Below, one piece after another: positions 5,942-13,175 of a stretch of 13,183 bases of DNA. Below the pieces are notes generated by a model. It was given only the letters and a program-made list of their open reading frames with translations. It made no database searches and was not told the DNA's origin. Origin of the DNA: Clostridium sp. UBA5530 (lineage in GTDB: Bacteria; Bacillota; Clostridia; Clostridiales; Clostridiaceae); NCBI GenBank assembly GCA_002423705.1, contig DINW01000038.1, forward strand, positions 19,514 through 32,696, in the 5' to 3' direction. Each line of letters starts with the position of its first letter. The stretch's first letter is position 1. The position numbers and the translations under genes are program-made.

Positions 5942-6946
5942 ATGAATTTAGAGCAATATAAAGGCGTTTGGGTCTTTGCAGAGCAAAGAGAAGGACAGTT
6001 ACAAAAGGTTTCTTTAGAAATTTTAGGAGAAGGTAGAAAGCTTGCAGATAAATTGAACGTGAAGTTAACAGCTTTGCTTATGGGACATAATATAAAACCA
6101 TTAGCTAAAGAATTAATTGCTTATGGAGCTGATGAAGTTTTAGTAGCAGATAATGAAAATTTAGCTAACTACACTACAGATGGATATACTAAAGTTATAT
6201 GTGATTTAGTAGAAGAGAAAAAACCAGAAATAATATTTATAGGAGCTACATTCATAGGTAGAGATTTAGGACCAAGAGTAGCAGCAAGACTACACACAGG
6301 ACTTACTGCTGACTGTACTTCTTTAGATATAGATGAAGAAGGAAAGTACCTTCTAGCTACAAGACCAGCTTTTGGTGGAAACTTGATGGCAACTATAGCT
6401 TGTGCAGATCATAGACCACAAATGGCTACAGTTAGACCAGGGGTATTCAGTAAATCACAAAAGAATCCTCATAAAGAAGGAGATATAGAAAACATTGCTA
6501 TAAAACTACAAAGTTCAGACATAAGAACAAAGGTTGTAGAGGTAGTTAAGAAAGCTAAGGAAATACAAGATATAGCTGAAGCTAAGGTGTTAATATCAGG
6601 TGGTAGAGGAGTTGGATGTAAAGAAAGCTTCAAACTTCTTGAGGAATTGGCACAGGTTATGGGAGGAAGTGTTTCTGCATCAAGAGCTGCTGTAGATAGT
6701 GATTGGATGGAGAAGGATTATCAAGTTGGACAAACAGGAAAGACTGTAAGACCAAATATATATATAGCTTGTGGTATTTCAGGAGCAATACAACACGTGG
6801 CAGGTATGCAAGAGAGTGATATAATAATAGCTATCAATAAGGATGAAAATGCTCCAATAATGAAACTTGCTGATTATGCAATAGTTGGAGACTTAAATAA
6901 GGTTATACCAGAAATGATATCTCAATTTAAAGCAATGAAAAACTAA
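5942..6946 (+). CDS. etfA: Electron-transfer flavoprotein alpha subunit
   Basis: EtfA (334 residues) binds the mobile FAD that passes electrons to Bcd. I chose the ATG at 5942, eight bases after AGGAGG (5928-5933); the ATG at 5936 is only two bases from it. The N-terminal domain has GVWVFAEQR and IFIGATFIGRDLGPRVAARLHTGL. The C-terminal FAD domain has GGRGVG (220-225), SRAAVDSDW, QVGQTGKTVRPNIYIACGIS (261-280) with GAIQHVAGM, and INKDENAPIMKLADYAIVGD, all standard ETF alpha features. No extra ferredoxin domain is present at the N-terminus, so this is the short form as in C. acetobutylicum. The gene is followed by a 68-base gap with a strong hairpin before hbd, the only sizeable gap inside the operon. 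Confidence 0.95.
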   Translation: MNLEQYKGVWVFAEQREGQLQKVSLEILGEGRKLADKLNVKLTALLMGHNIKPLAKELIAYGADEVLVADNENLANYTTDGYTKVICDLVEEKKPEIIFIGATFIGRDLGPRVAARLHTGLTADCTSLDIDEEGKYLLATRPAFGGNLMATIACADHRPQMATVRPGVFSKSQKNPHKEGDIENIAIKLQSSDIRTKVVEVVKKAKEIQDIAEAKVLISGGRGVGCKESFKLLEELAQVMGGSVSASRAAVDSDWMEKDYQVGQTGKTVRPNIYIACGISGAIQHVAGMQESDIIIAINKDENAPIMKLADYAIVGDLNKVIPEMISQFKAMKN

Positions 6947-6958
6947 TATTATAGTATA

Positions 6959-6983
6959 ATGGAATTGGCTATGCCAATTCCAT
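6959..6983 (+). repeat. Tight intercistronic hairpin between etfA and hbd
   Basis: A perfect 11-bp stem (6959-6969 with 6973-6983) closes a 3-base loop, TAT, and the flanks GTATA/TATAC can extend it past a one-base bulge. No T-run follows, so it is not an intrinsic terminator. It ends 17 bases before the hbd ribosome site. The likely role is mRNA processing or protection of the 3' end of the upstream message. Confidence 0.65.
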
Positions 6984-7014
6984 ATACATAATAAATATAT
7001 AGGAGGGTTTAACC

Positions 7015-7863
7015 ATGAAAAAGATTTTCGTATTAGGAGCAGGAACTATGGGATCAGGAATAGTTCAAGCTTTTGCACAAAAGGGATATGAAGTTATAGT
7101 TAGAGACATAAAGGATGAGTTTGTCGATAAGGGAATAGCTAATATAAATAAAAGTTTAAGCAAAATGGTCGCTAAAGGAAAGATTACAGAAGAGGCAAAG
7201 GCTGAAATCCTTGGAAGAGTTTCAGGAACTACAGATATGAACTTAGCTGCTGATTGTGATCTTGTAGTAGAAGCAGCTTTAGAAAGAATGGATATAAAGA
7301 GAGATATTTTTGGACAATTAGATAAGATTTGTAAACCAGAAACAATTTTTGCTTCAAATACATCTTCTTTATCTATAACAGAGATTGCTTCATCAACTAA
7401 CAGACCAGACAGAGTTATAGGAATGCATTTCTTTAACCCAGCTCCTGTTATGAAGCTAGTTGAAGTTATAAGAGGAATAGCTACATCAGAAGAAACCTTC
7501 AATGCAGTTAAAGAGTTATCAGTTGCCATAGGAAAAGATCCAGTTGAGGTAGCAGAAGCTCCAGGATTTGTAGTAAACAGAATATTAATACCAATGATAA
7601 ATGAAGGAATTTGTGTTCTTGCAGAAGGAACAGCTACAGCTGAAGATATAGACAAAGCAATGATGCTTGGAGCTAATCATCCAATGGGGCCATTAACTCT
7701 TTCAGACTTTATTGGAAATGATATAGTTTTAGCTATAATGGAAGTTCTATACAATGAAACAGGAGATTCTAAATATAGGCCATGCCCACTTCTTAAGAAG
7801 TATGTTAGAGCTGGTTATTTAGGAAGAAAAACAGGAAAAGGATTCTTTGATTATTCAAAGTAA
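7015..7863 (+). CDS. hbd: 3-hydroxybutyryl-CoA dehydrogenase
   Basis: Hbd (282 residues) reduces acetoacetyl-CoA to (S)-3-hydroxybutyryl-CoA, the step before crotonase. The N-terminal Rossmann fold has GAGTMGSG (8-15), and Asp31 at the end of the second strand (VIVRDIKDEF) favours NADH over NADPH. The catalytic residues expected for the family are present at the expected numbers: Ser117 in SNTSSLSI, His138 in GMHFFNPAP paired with Glu150, and Asn188 in GFVVNR. The C-terminal dimerisation domain has GANHPMGPLTLSDFIG and ends GKGFFDYSK, as in clostridial Hbd. AGGAGGG (7001-7007) lies seven bases before the ATG. It is the last gene of the operon, just upstream of a terminator, and a stable hairpin in front of it could set its level apart from etfA. 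Confidence 0.96.
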   Translation: MKKIFVLGAGTMGSGIVQAFAQKGYEVIVRDIKDEFVDKGIANINKSLSKMVAKGKITEEAKAEILGRVSGTTDMNLAADCDLVVEAALERMDIKRDIFGQLDKICKPETIFASNTSSLSITEIASSTNRPDRVIGMHFFNPAPVMKLVEVIRGIATSEETFNAVKELSVAIGKDPVEVAEAPGFVVNRILIPMINEGICVLAEGTATAEDIDKAMMLGANHPMGPLTLSDFIGNDIVLAIMEVLYNETGDSKYRPCPLLKKYVRAGYLGRKTGKGFFDYSK

Positions 7864-7900
7864 TTAAGGTTTAAAGTACGACCACTGCTATATTTATCAT

Positions 7901-7949
7901 AAGCTATGATGCTAAATTATATAAAATTCAGCGTCATAGCTTTATTTTG
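7901..7949 (+). terminator. Terminator of the butyryl-CoA operon
   Basis: A 13-bp stem (7901-7913 with 7930-7942, one G-U pair) with a 16-base AT loop, followed by a T-rich tail, TTTATTTT. It starts 37 bases after the hbd stop. The mcp start is only 30 bases further on. An extended -10 sequence, TGCTATATT (7886-7894), just before the hairpin could start an mcp message that carries the hairpin as its leader. Confidence 0.75.
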
Positions 7950-7978
7950 CGAAAACTTAAAATGAGGGAGAAATACTG

Positions 7979-10057
7979 ATGAAAAAAGTTGATAAAAAAA
8001 TAAAAAATAAGCTCATATTATATTTTGTAAGTCTTACATTTATATCTATGTTTTCTTCAGGGATAATTATGTATTTTAGAATAACAAATCAATCTAAAAT
8101 TCAATATGGAGAATTGACTAATTCTAAGATAACCAATGTAAATACCATAGTAGATGAGAACATTAACAATATGAAAAATAATTTAAAGGTTTTAATGGAA
8201 CTTCCTATAGTAAAGGAAGCAGACTCTAGAATAACCTCCTATATAGATAAAAAGGGGGTTGATGGAGTTGTAAAAATGAATCCAGAAGAAAAGGAAGGAT
8301 ATGAAAAGGACTTATACAATGTATTCAAATCCTTTAAAAATAACTATCCAAGTGTGCAAACAGTTAGTATAGGAATAGAAGAAAATGGTGGCTATCTTCA
8401 ATATCCAGCATCAGATAGAAAAGAAGGCTATGACGCAAGAACCAGAGAATGGTATAAAGATGCATTAAAAAATAATGATTCAATAACCATCAAAGATGCT
8501 TATGTAACATCGGATGGATCCATGGCTATATCTATATTGTGCCCTTTAAAGGATGAAAGTGGAAATCCTAAAGGGGTAGTTGGAATAGATGTTAGTATTG
8601 AATATATATCAGATTTAGTAAGCAACATGAGAATAGGGGATAAGGGAGGAATAGTATTAGTAGATAAAAACAATACTATCTTGTCTAATTATAGAAATCC
8701 TAATAGTATATCTAAAAACATAGAAGAAAGCGGAATTCATGGTTTAGAGAATATTCTTAAAGATGATAAAGAAAAAAGTTTAAAGCTGGAAGATGGTAGC
8801 TCTTATGTTGTAAAGAAATATAAGTTTAGAACTAGCGAGTTGCCACTTACATATATATCTATTATAGAAAAAAGTGAGATTCAAAAGGAAGCTAATTCTA
8901 TGGGCATAGGAAACTCAATTATAATAGGTATATTTATAATTATTAGTTCCTTATTTGCCATATTCATTGCTAAAAGGCTTGGTGATCCTATAGAAAAAAT
9001 TTCTAAGTATATAAGCAATATGGGACAAGGAGATTTTACTGAAGATATTCTAGAGAAATATTTAAAATACAATGATGAGATAGGGGTAATGGCTAAAGCT
9101 ACAAGAAACCTGCAAGAAAACATGAAAGAAGCTTTGGAACAAATAAGAGACAATTCTAAACAGGTTGAGAAAAAGTGTACAATTCTTAACGGCTCTGCAG
9201 AGGACATGGCAGCCTCATCAGAAAATGTGGCCACATCTATACAGGAGGTTGCAAAGGGAATTAATAGTGAATCTAATGACCTTATTGCCATAACAGAAGA
9301 AATAGAAAGGTTTTCCAAGGAACTTAAGGGAATAGTTGATTCCATAAGAGATGTAGAGTCAAATTCTAAAGAGATAAATCATATGGCCAATGGCAGTAAC
9401 GAGCATATGGCTGATTTAGGAAAATCTATTATAAAGATAAAGAAGTTTTTCCAAGAATTTTCTCAAAAAATAGATGGGTTATGTAAAGGTATTGAAAAGA
9501 TAAGTAGCATTACAAATTTGATAAATTCCATATCTGAACAGACTAATCTTTTGGCATTGAATGCCGCCATAGAAGCAGCTAGGGCAGGAGAGGCTGGACG
9601 TGGATTTTCAGTAGTAGCTGAGGAGGTCAGAACCTTAGCAGAGCAGACAAAAGAATCATCAATTCATATAAACAAATTGGTTGGAGAAATCCTAAAAGAT
9701 TCTAAAGCCATTGTGAGCAATACAGAAGTGATGAATGGAGAAATAGGAAATCAGGAAAAGATTATAGATGATGGGATATATGCTTTTGCAAGCATTATAA
9801 AAGCAGTAGAAAATATAATTCCAAAGATAGAAGAGGTTAACGGAGCTATAAATAGCATTAATGGAAAGAAGGACAATATTTTAAACTCCATAGAAAATGC
9901 TTCTGCAGTATCGGAAGAAATTTCAGCCTCTTCAGAGGAAATATCAGCCTCCTCAGAAGAAATGAATGCTATTTCTGTTTCCGTTGCAGAAATATCCAGT
10001 GAATTGAAAAAATCTACTAAAAAAGTAGTGGATGAATTTGATAAATTTAAAATTTAA
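7979..10057 (+). CDS. Methyl-accepting chemotaxis protein with a dCache amino-acid sensor
   Basis: The 692-residue chemoreceptor has an N-terminal helix (about 12-32), an extracellular sensor of about 275 residues, a second helix (313-331), a HAMP domain from Lys332 to about 385, and a long cytoplasmic coiled coil. The CheA/CheW-binding tip is EQTNLLALNAAIEAARAG (from Glu520) continuing through GRGFSVVAEEVRTLAEQ. The sensor is dCache_1, and Tyr151, Arg156, Trp158, Tyr159, Tyr175 and Asp204 fit the amino-acid-binding motif known for this domain, so the ligand is probably an amino acid. The C-terminus has EEISASS repeats and no CheR pentapeptide. GGGAG (7966-7970) supports the start. It lies behind the bcs terminator with no strong promoter of its own, so read-through may matter. 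No other chemotaxis gene is in the window. Confidence 0.93.
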   Translation: MKKVDKKIKNKLILYFVSLTFISMFSSGIIMYFRITNQSKIQYGELTNSKITNVNTIVDENINNMKNNLKVLMELPIVKEADSRITSYIDKKGVDGVVKMNPEEKEGYEKDLYNVFKSFKNNYPSVQTVSIGIEENGGYLQYPASDRKEGYDARTREWYKDALKNNDSITIKDAYVTSDGSMAISILCPLKDESGNPKGVVGIDVSIEYISDLVSNMRIGDKGGIVLVDKNNTILSNYRNPNSISKNIEESGIHGLENILKDDKEKSLKLEDGSSYVVKKYKFRTSELPLTYISIIEKSEIQKEANSMGIGNSIIIGIFIIISSLFAIFIAKRLGDPIEKISKYISNMGQGDFTEDILEKYLKYNDEIGVMAKATRNLQENMKEALEQIRDNSKQVEKKCTILNGSAEDMAASSENVATSIQEVAKGINSESNDLIAITEEIERFSKELKGIVDSIRDVESNSKEINHMANGSNEHMADLGKSIIKIKKFFQEFSQKIDGLCKGIEKISSITNLINSISEQTNLLALNAAIEAARAGEAGRGFSVVAEEVRTLAEQTKESSIHINKLVGEILKDSKAIVSNTEVMNGEIGNQEKIIDDGIYAFASIIKAVENIIPKIEEVNGAINSINGKKDNILNSIENASAVSEEISASSEEISASSEEMNAISVSVAEISSELKKSTKKVVDEFDKFKI

Positions 10058-10121
10058 CAAAAATTAACTCCAAATATATATAAGTATTATAAAAATAATG
10101 GAGGACAAAAAATATTAATTG

Positions 10122-10130
10122 TGTTAAAAT
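10122..10130 (+). promoter_or_regulatory. Possible extended -10 promoter of the five-helix membrane-protein gene
   Basis: TG-T-TAAAAT fits an extended -10 element, with AGGACA at 10102-10107 as a weak -35 box 17 bases upstream. It would give a leader of about 25 bases. No terminator is visible after mcp, so read-through from mcp is also possible. Confidence 0.35.
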
Positions 10131-10161
10131 AAAAACGAACATGCTATTTAGGAGGTAATGT

Positions 10162-10623
10162 ATGACACTTAAAGGAATATTAACAACCATACTAATTACC
10201 ATATTTATAGGTGGAATTTCCATATTTTTAGGTCCTCCTATAGCCCTTATAATATTAGGTTTATTTTATGTAGTTTTAGGAGTAATATATATGGTGAACA
10301 AAGAAAACTATATTAAGATAACCCAATTTATAAATATAGACAAATATAATGCTTACATGAAAAAAGACAAAAATTTTAAAGAATACATAAAGGATAATGG
10401 AATTTCCATGATTATTATAGGATTAGTTCTTTTTTACTTTTCTTATAGATGGTTCAATGCGGAATTATCCTTTGGATACAACTATCTTATAATATTTTTT
10501 GTCCTAGGCAATTATTTTATTGAAACTTACTCCATGATAAAAAGTAAGAGTTGGGAAGATTATATTAAAAAAAGTGGCATGTGTTTTTTAGTATTAATAG
10601 CCTTGATTATTTTGTTTTTATAA
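10162..10623 (+). CDS. Unassigned multi-pass membrane protein
   Basis: The 153-residue protein is strongly hydrophobic, with five probable helices at about 5-23, 27-45, 82-98, 107-122 and 137-153. The single large loop (46-80) is polar and lysine/tyrosine rich (NIDKYNAYMKKDKNFKEY) and is probably cytoplasmic. No catalytic or transport motif is seen and there is no signal peptide. The layout of two helices, a charged loop with a YxxYMKKD-like stretch, then more helices faintly recalls small clostridial DUF membrane families, but I cannot assign one. AGGAGG (10150-10155) lies six bases before the ATG, and codon use matches its neighbours, so it is a real gene. It lies between mcp and nfnA, and a structured non-coding element begins three bases after its stop. 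Confidence 0.72.
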   Translation: MTLKGILTTILITIFIGGISIFLGPPIALIILGLFYVVLGVIYMVNKENYIKITQFINIDKYNAYMKKDKNFKEYIKDNGISMIIIGLVLFYFSYRWFNAELSFGYNYLIIFFVLGNYFIETYSMIKSKSWEDYIKKSGMCFLVLIALIILFL

Positions 10624-10626
10624 ACA

Positions 10627-10748
10627 GAGGTCTTCATTTCAGGTGGAGTTTTGATTCCATCTGAAAACTAGAGGACCTTATCCATGAATGTAACCACTGT
10701 TATATTTGAACTTGTATAAGTAGGAGTGTTACATCAGGTAGTCATGGA
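10627..10748. other. Highly structured non-coding element upstream of nfnA
   Basis: Nearly the whole 122-base stretch can pair with itself. AGGTC (10628-10632) pairs with GACCT (10674-10678), enclosing a hairpin of about 11 bp (10638-10648 with 10655-10665, two G-U pairs, loop TTTTGA). Next TCCATGA (10681-10687) pairs with TCATGGA (10742-10748), and inside it ATGTAAC (10688-10694) pairs with GTTACAT (10728-10734), then ACT/AGT and TTATA/TATAA around a 10-base loop. A 7-base one-sided bulge, CAGGTAG (10735-10741), separates the two 7-bp helices. There is no T-run, so it is not a terminator, and no ORF. It may be a leader RNA of nfnAB, a 3' UTR structure, or a small MITE-like intergenic repeat. 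I recognise no named riboswitch. The strand is uncertain. Confidence 0.5.
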
Positions 10749-10807
10749 ATGAAATAATTATATAACTGTAGTCATTATGCTCTAAGGGTAAAATACCTAT
10801 TAGGGTA

Positions 10808-10816
10808 TGATATAAA
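10808..10816 (+). promoter_or_regulatory. Possible extended -10 promoter of nfnAB
   Basis: TG-A-TATAAA (10808-10816) lies about 25 bases before the nfnA ribosome site GGGGGGAG (10841-10848). No good -35 box is found at the right distance. If this is the promoter, the structured element upstream is outside the nfnAB message. No Rex operator is visible here. Confidence 0.3.
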
Positions 10817-10852
10817 TAATATTATGTTATCATTATAGCAGGGGGGAGTACT

Positions 10853-11740
10853 ATGTATAAAATCCTAAGAAAAGAACTTCTTGCGCAAAATATATACTTA
10901 ATGGATATTGAGGCGCCAAGAGTAGCTAACTCATGTCATCCTGGACAATTTGTAATTGTTAAAATGGATGAAAAGGGAGAAAGAATACCTCTTACAATAT
11001 GCGACTATGACAAGGAGAGGGGAAGTGTAACTATTGTTTTCCAAACATTAGGACAATCCACTCAAGAAATGGCAGCATATGAAGAAGGACAATTCTTCCA
11101 AGATTTCGTTGGACCACTAGGAAGACCATCTGAATTTGTTCATGAAAATTTAGAGGACCTTAAGAAAAAGAACATAATCTTTATCGCTGGTGGAGTTGGA
11201 ACAGCACCAGTTTATCCTCAAGTAAAATGGCTTCATGAGCAAGGTGTAAATGCTGATGTAATAGTTGGAGCTAAAAATAAGGATTTAGTAATCCTTGAAG
11301 AAAAGATGAAGGCAGTTGCTGGAAACCTTTATGTAGCTACTGATGATGGAAGCTATGGATTTAAAGGTATGGTTACTGCACAACTTGAAGAGTTAGTTAA
11401 GTCAGGGAAAAAATACGATGTTTGTGTAGCTATCGGACCAATGATAATGATGAAGTTCGTGTGCAAGCTAACTAAGGAACTAAATATACCAACAGTAGTA
11501 AGCTTAAATCCAATAATGGTTGATGGAACAGGTATGTGTGGAGCATGCAGAGTAACTGTGGGCGGAGAAGTTAAGTTTGCTTGTGTTGATGGTCCAGAAT
11601 TTGATGGACATTTAGTAAACTTTGATGAAGCAATGAGAAGACAAACAATGTATAAGACCGAAGAAGGAAGAAAGATTTTGAAAGAGCAAGAGGGAGACAC
11701 TCATCACGGCGGATGCGGACACTGCGGAGGTGACAAGTAA
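10853..11740 (+). CDS. nfnA: NADH-dependent reduced ferredoxin:NADP+ oxidoreductase, small subunit
   Basis: NfnA (295 residues) is the NAD(H)-side subunit of the bifurcating transhydrogenase NfnAB (once called sulfide dehydrogenase beta). It has a ferredoxin-NADP reductase fold: HPGQFVIV and ERIPLTI (43-49) for FAD, and AGGVGTAP (112-119) for the nicotinamide nucleotide. A C-terminal [2Fe-2S] site follows, DGTGMCGAC with Asp224, Cys229, Cys232 and then Cys244. Asp224 stands where the related PyrK proteins have the first cysteine, which agrees with the Asp-plus-three-Cys cluster known for this family. The tail ends in HHGGCGHCGGDK, Cys/His-rich and beyond the conserved fold. The stop codon overlaps the nfnB start by one base, and the nfnB ribosome site lies within the codons for the last residues, so translation is tightly coupled. 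Confidence 0.92.
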   Translation: MYKILRKELLAQNIYLMDIEAPRVANSCHPGQFVIVKMDEKGERIPLTICDYDKERGSVTIVFQTLGQSTQEMAAYEEGQFFQDFVGPLGRPSEFVHENLEDLKKKNIIFIAGGVGTAPVYPQVKWLHEQGVNADVIVGAKNKDLVILEEKMKAVAGNLYVATDDGSYGFKGMVTAQLEELVKSGKKYDVCVAIGPMIMMKFVCKLTKELNIPTVVSLNPIMVDGTGMCGACRVTVGGEVKFACVDGPEFDGHLVNFDEAMRRQTMYKTEEGRKILKEQEGDTHHGGCGHCGGDK

Positions 11741-13122
11741 TGGATAGAATGAAAAGAACTCCTATAAAGGAACAGGATCCAAAGGTAAGAGCTACTAACT
11801 TTAAAGAAGTATGTTTAGGATATTCAGCAGAGGAAGCTATAGCAGAAGCTCAGAGATGCTTAAACTGTAAGAAGCCTATGTGCGTATCACAATGTCCAGT
11901 ATCTATAAACATACCTGAATTTATAGCTTTTGTAAAAGAAGGCAAGTTTGAAGAAGCAGCAAAGGTTATAGCACAGTCTAGTGCACTTCCAGCTGTATGT
12001 GGTAGAGTTTGTCCACAAGAAAGCCAATGTGAAGGAAAGTGTGTTTTAGGTATAAAAGGTGAAGCTGTAGCCATAGGTAAGCTAGAAAGATTTGTAGCTG
12101 ACTGGTCAAGAGAAAATAACATAGACTTAGGAACTACAGTAGAGAAGAAGAATAAGAAGGTTGCAGTAATAGGAAGTGGTCCTGCAGGATTAACTTGTGC
12201 AGGAGACTTAGCAAGAATGGGTTACGATGTTACTATATTTGAAGCTCTTCATGAACCAGGTGGAGTTTTAGTTTATGGAATTCCAGAATTCAGACTTCCA
12301 AAGGATACAGTGGTAAAACATGAAATCGATAACGTTAAGAAGTTAGGCGTTAAGATAGAAACCAATGTTATCATAGGAAGAACAGTTAAGATAGATGAAT
12401 TAGTTGAAAATGAAGGCTTTGATGCTGTATTCATAGGCTCAGGAGCAGGTCTTCCAAAGTTCATGGGAATACCAGGAGAAAATGCAAATGGAGTATTTTC
12501 AGCTAATGAGTTCTTAACAAGAAATAACCTTATGAAGGCATTTAAAGATGGATATTCTACTCCAATAAGAGTTGGACAAAAAGTAGCTGTAGTTGGTGGC
12601 GGAAACGTTGCTATGGATGCTGCTAGAACAGCTTTAAGATTAGGAGCAGAGGTTCATATAGTATATAGAAGATCAGAAGAAGAACTTCCAGCAAGAGTAG
12701 AAGAAGTACATCATGCTAAGGAAGAAGGAGTAATCTTCGATTTATTAACTAATCCAACTGAAATCTTAGCAGATGAAAAGGGTTGGGTAAGTGGAATAAA
12801 GTGTGTAAAAATGGAACTAGGAGAAGCTGATGCATCAGGAAGAAGAAAACCTGTTGAGATTCCAAACTCTGAGTTCGTAATGGATGTAGATACAGTTATA
12901 ATGTCTCTTGGAACTTCTCCAAACCCACTTATATCTGCAACTACTCCAGGATTAGAAATAAATAAGAGAAAGTGCTTAATTGCAGAAGAAGAAACTGGAT
13001 TAACTTCTAAAGAAGGAGTATATGCTGGAGGCGATGCCGTAACTGGAGCTGCTACAGTAATACTTGCTATGGGAGCTGGTAAGAAGGCTGCTGCTGCAAT
13101 CAATGAATACCTTTCTAAATAA
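11740..13122 (+). CDS. nfnB: NADH-dependent reduced ferredoxin:NADP+ oxidoreductase, large subunit
   Basis: NfnB (460 residues) carries the bifurcating FAD and two [4Fe-4S] clusters and is related to the glutamate synthase small subunit. The N-terminal cluster domain has Cys40, Cys43, Cys48, Cys52 and Cys87, Cys91, Cys97, Cys101. The FAD motif is GSGPAG (145-150) followed by EPGGVLVYGIPEFRLP. The NADPH-binding motif is GGGNVAMDAAR (286-296) with YRRS (309-312), whose arginines suit the 2'-phosphate. The end, GVYAGGDAVTGAATVILAMGAG, closes the FAD site. With NfnA it oxidises reduced ferredoxin and NADH together to make two NADPH. No glutamate synthase large subunit is adjacent and the partner is NfnA, so GltD is unlikely. 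GGAGGTGA inside the nfnA end serves as ribosome site. Confidence 0.93.
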   Translation: MDRMKRTPIKEQDPKVRATNFKEVCLGYSAEEAIAEAQRCLNCKKPMCVSQCPVSINIPEFIAFVKEGKFEEAAKVIAQSSALPAVCGRVCPQESQCEGKCVLGIKGEAVAIGKLERFVADWSRENNIDLGTTVEKKNKKVAVIGSGPAGLTCAGDLARMGYDVTIFEALHEPGGVLVYGIPEFRLPKDTVVKHEIDNVKKLGVKIETNVIIGRTVKIDELVENEGFDAVFIGSGAGLPKFMGIPGENANGVFSANEFLTRNNLMKAFKDGYSTPIRVGQKVAVVGGGNVAMDAARTALRLGAEVHIVYRRSEEELPARVEEVHHAKEEGVIFDLLTNPTEILADEKGWVSGIKCVKMELGEADASGRRKPVEIPNSEFVMDVDTVIMSLGTSPNPLISATTPGLEINKRKCLIAEEETGLTSKEGVYAGGDAVTGAATVILAMGAGKKAAAAINEYLSK

Positions 13123-13135
13123 GAATAATAATGTG

Positions 13136-13175
13136 AAAAAGTTCCTCATGAAAATGGAGGAACTTTTTTGTTTTT
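13136..13175 (+). terminator. nfnAB terminator
   Basis: A perfect 12-bp stem (13136-13147 with 13157-13168), 9-base loop, then a T-rich tail, TTTTTTGTTTTT, reaching 13175. It begins 13 bases after the nfnB stop. Confidence 0.9.

Noticed and set aside
7065..7655. 196-codon open frame on the minus strand inside hbd
   Set aside because: It lies wholly antisense to a well-supported gene, has no ribosome site, and its composition is what the reverse frame of an AT-rich coding region gives. The same applies to the antisense frames at 8881-9345, 11353-11700 and 12711-13103.
7872..7894. Flagellar-type (sigma-D) promoter for mcp, TAAAG...GCTATAT
   Set aside because: The spacing between the TAAA and the GC-TATAT part is about four bases too short and the -10 part differs from GCCGATAT.
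10780..10807. GGTA/TACC small stems before nfnA as a Rex-like or riboswitch element
   Set aside because: Four-base arms in AT-rich DNA, no match to the Rex consensus, and no further structure.
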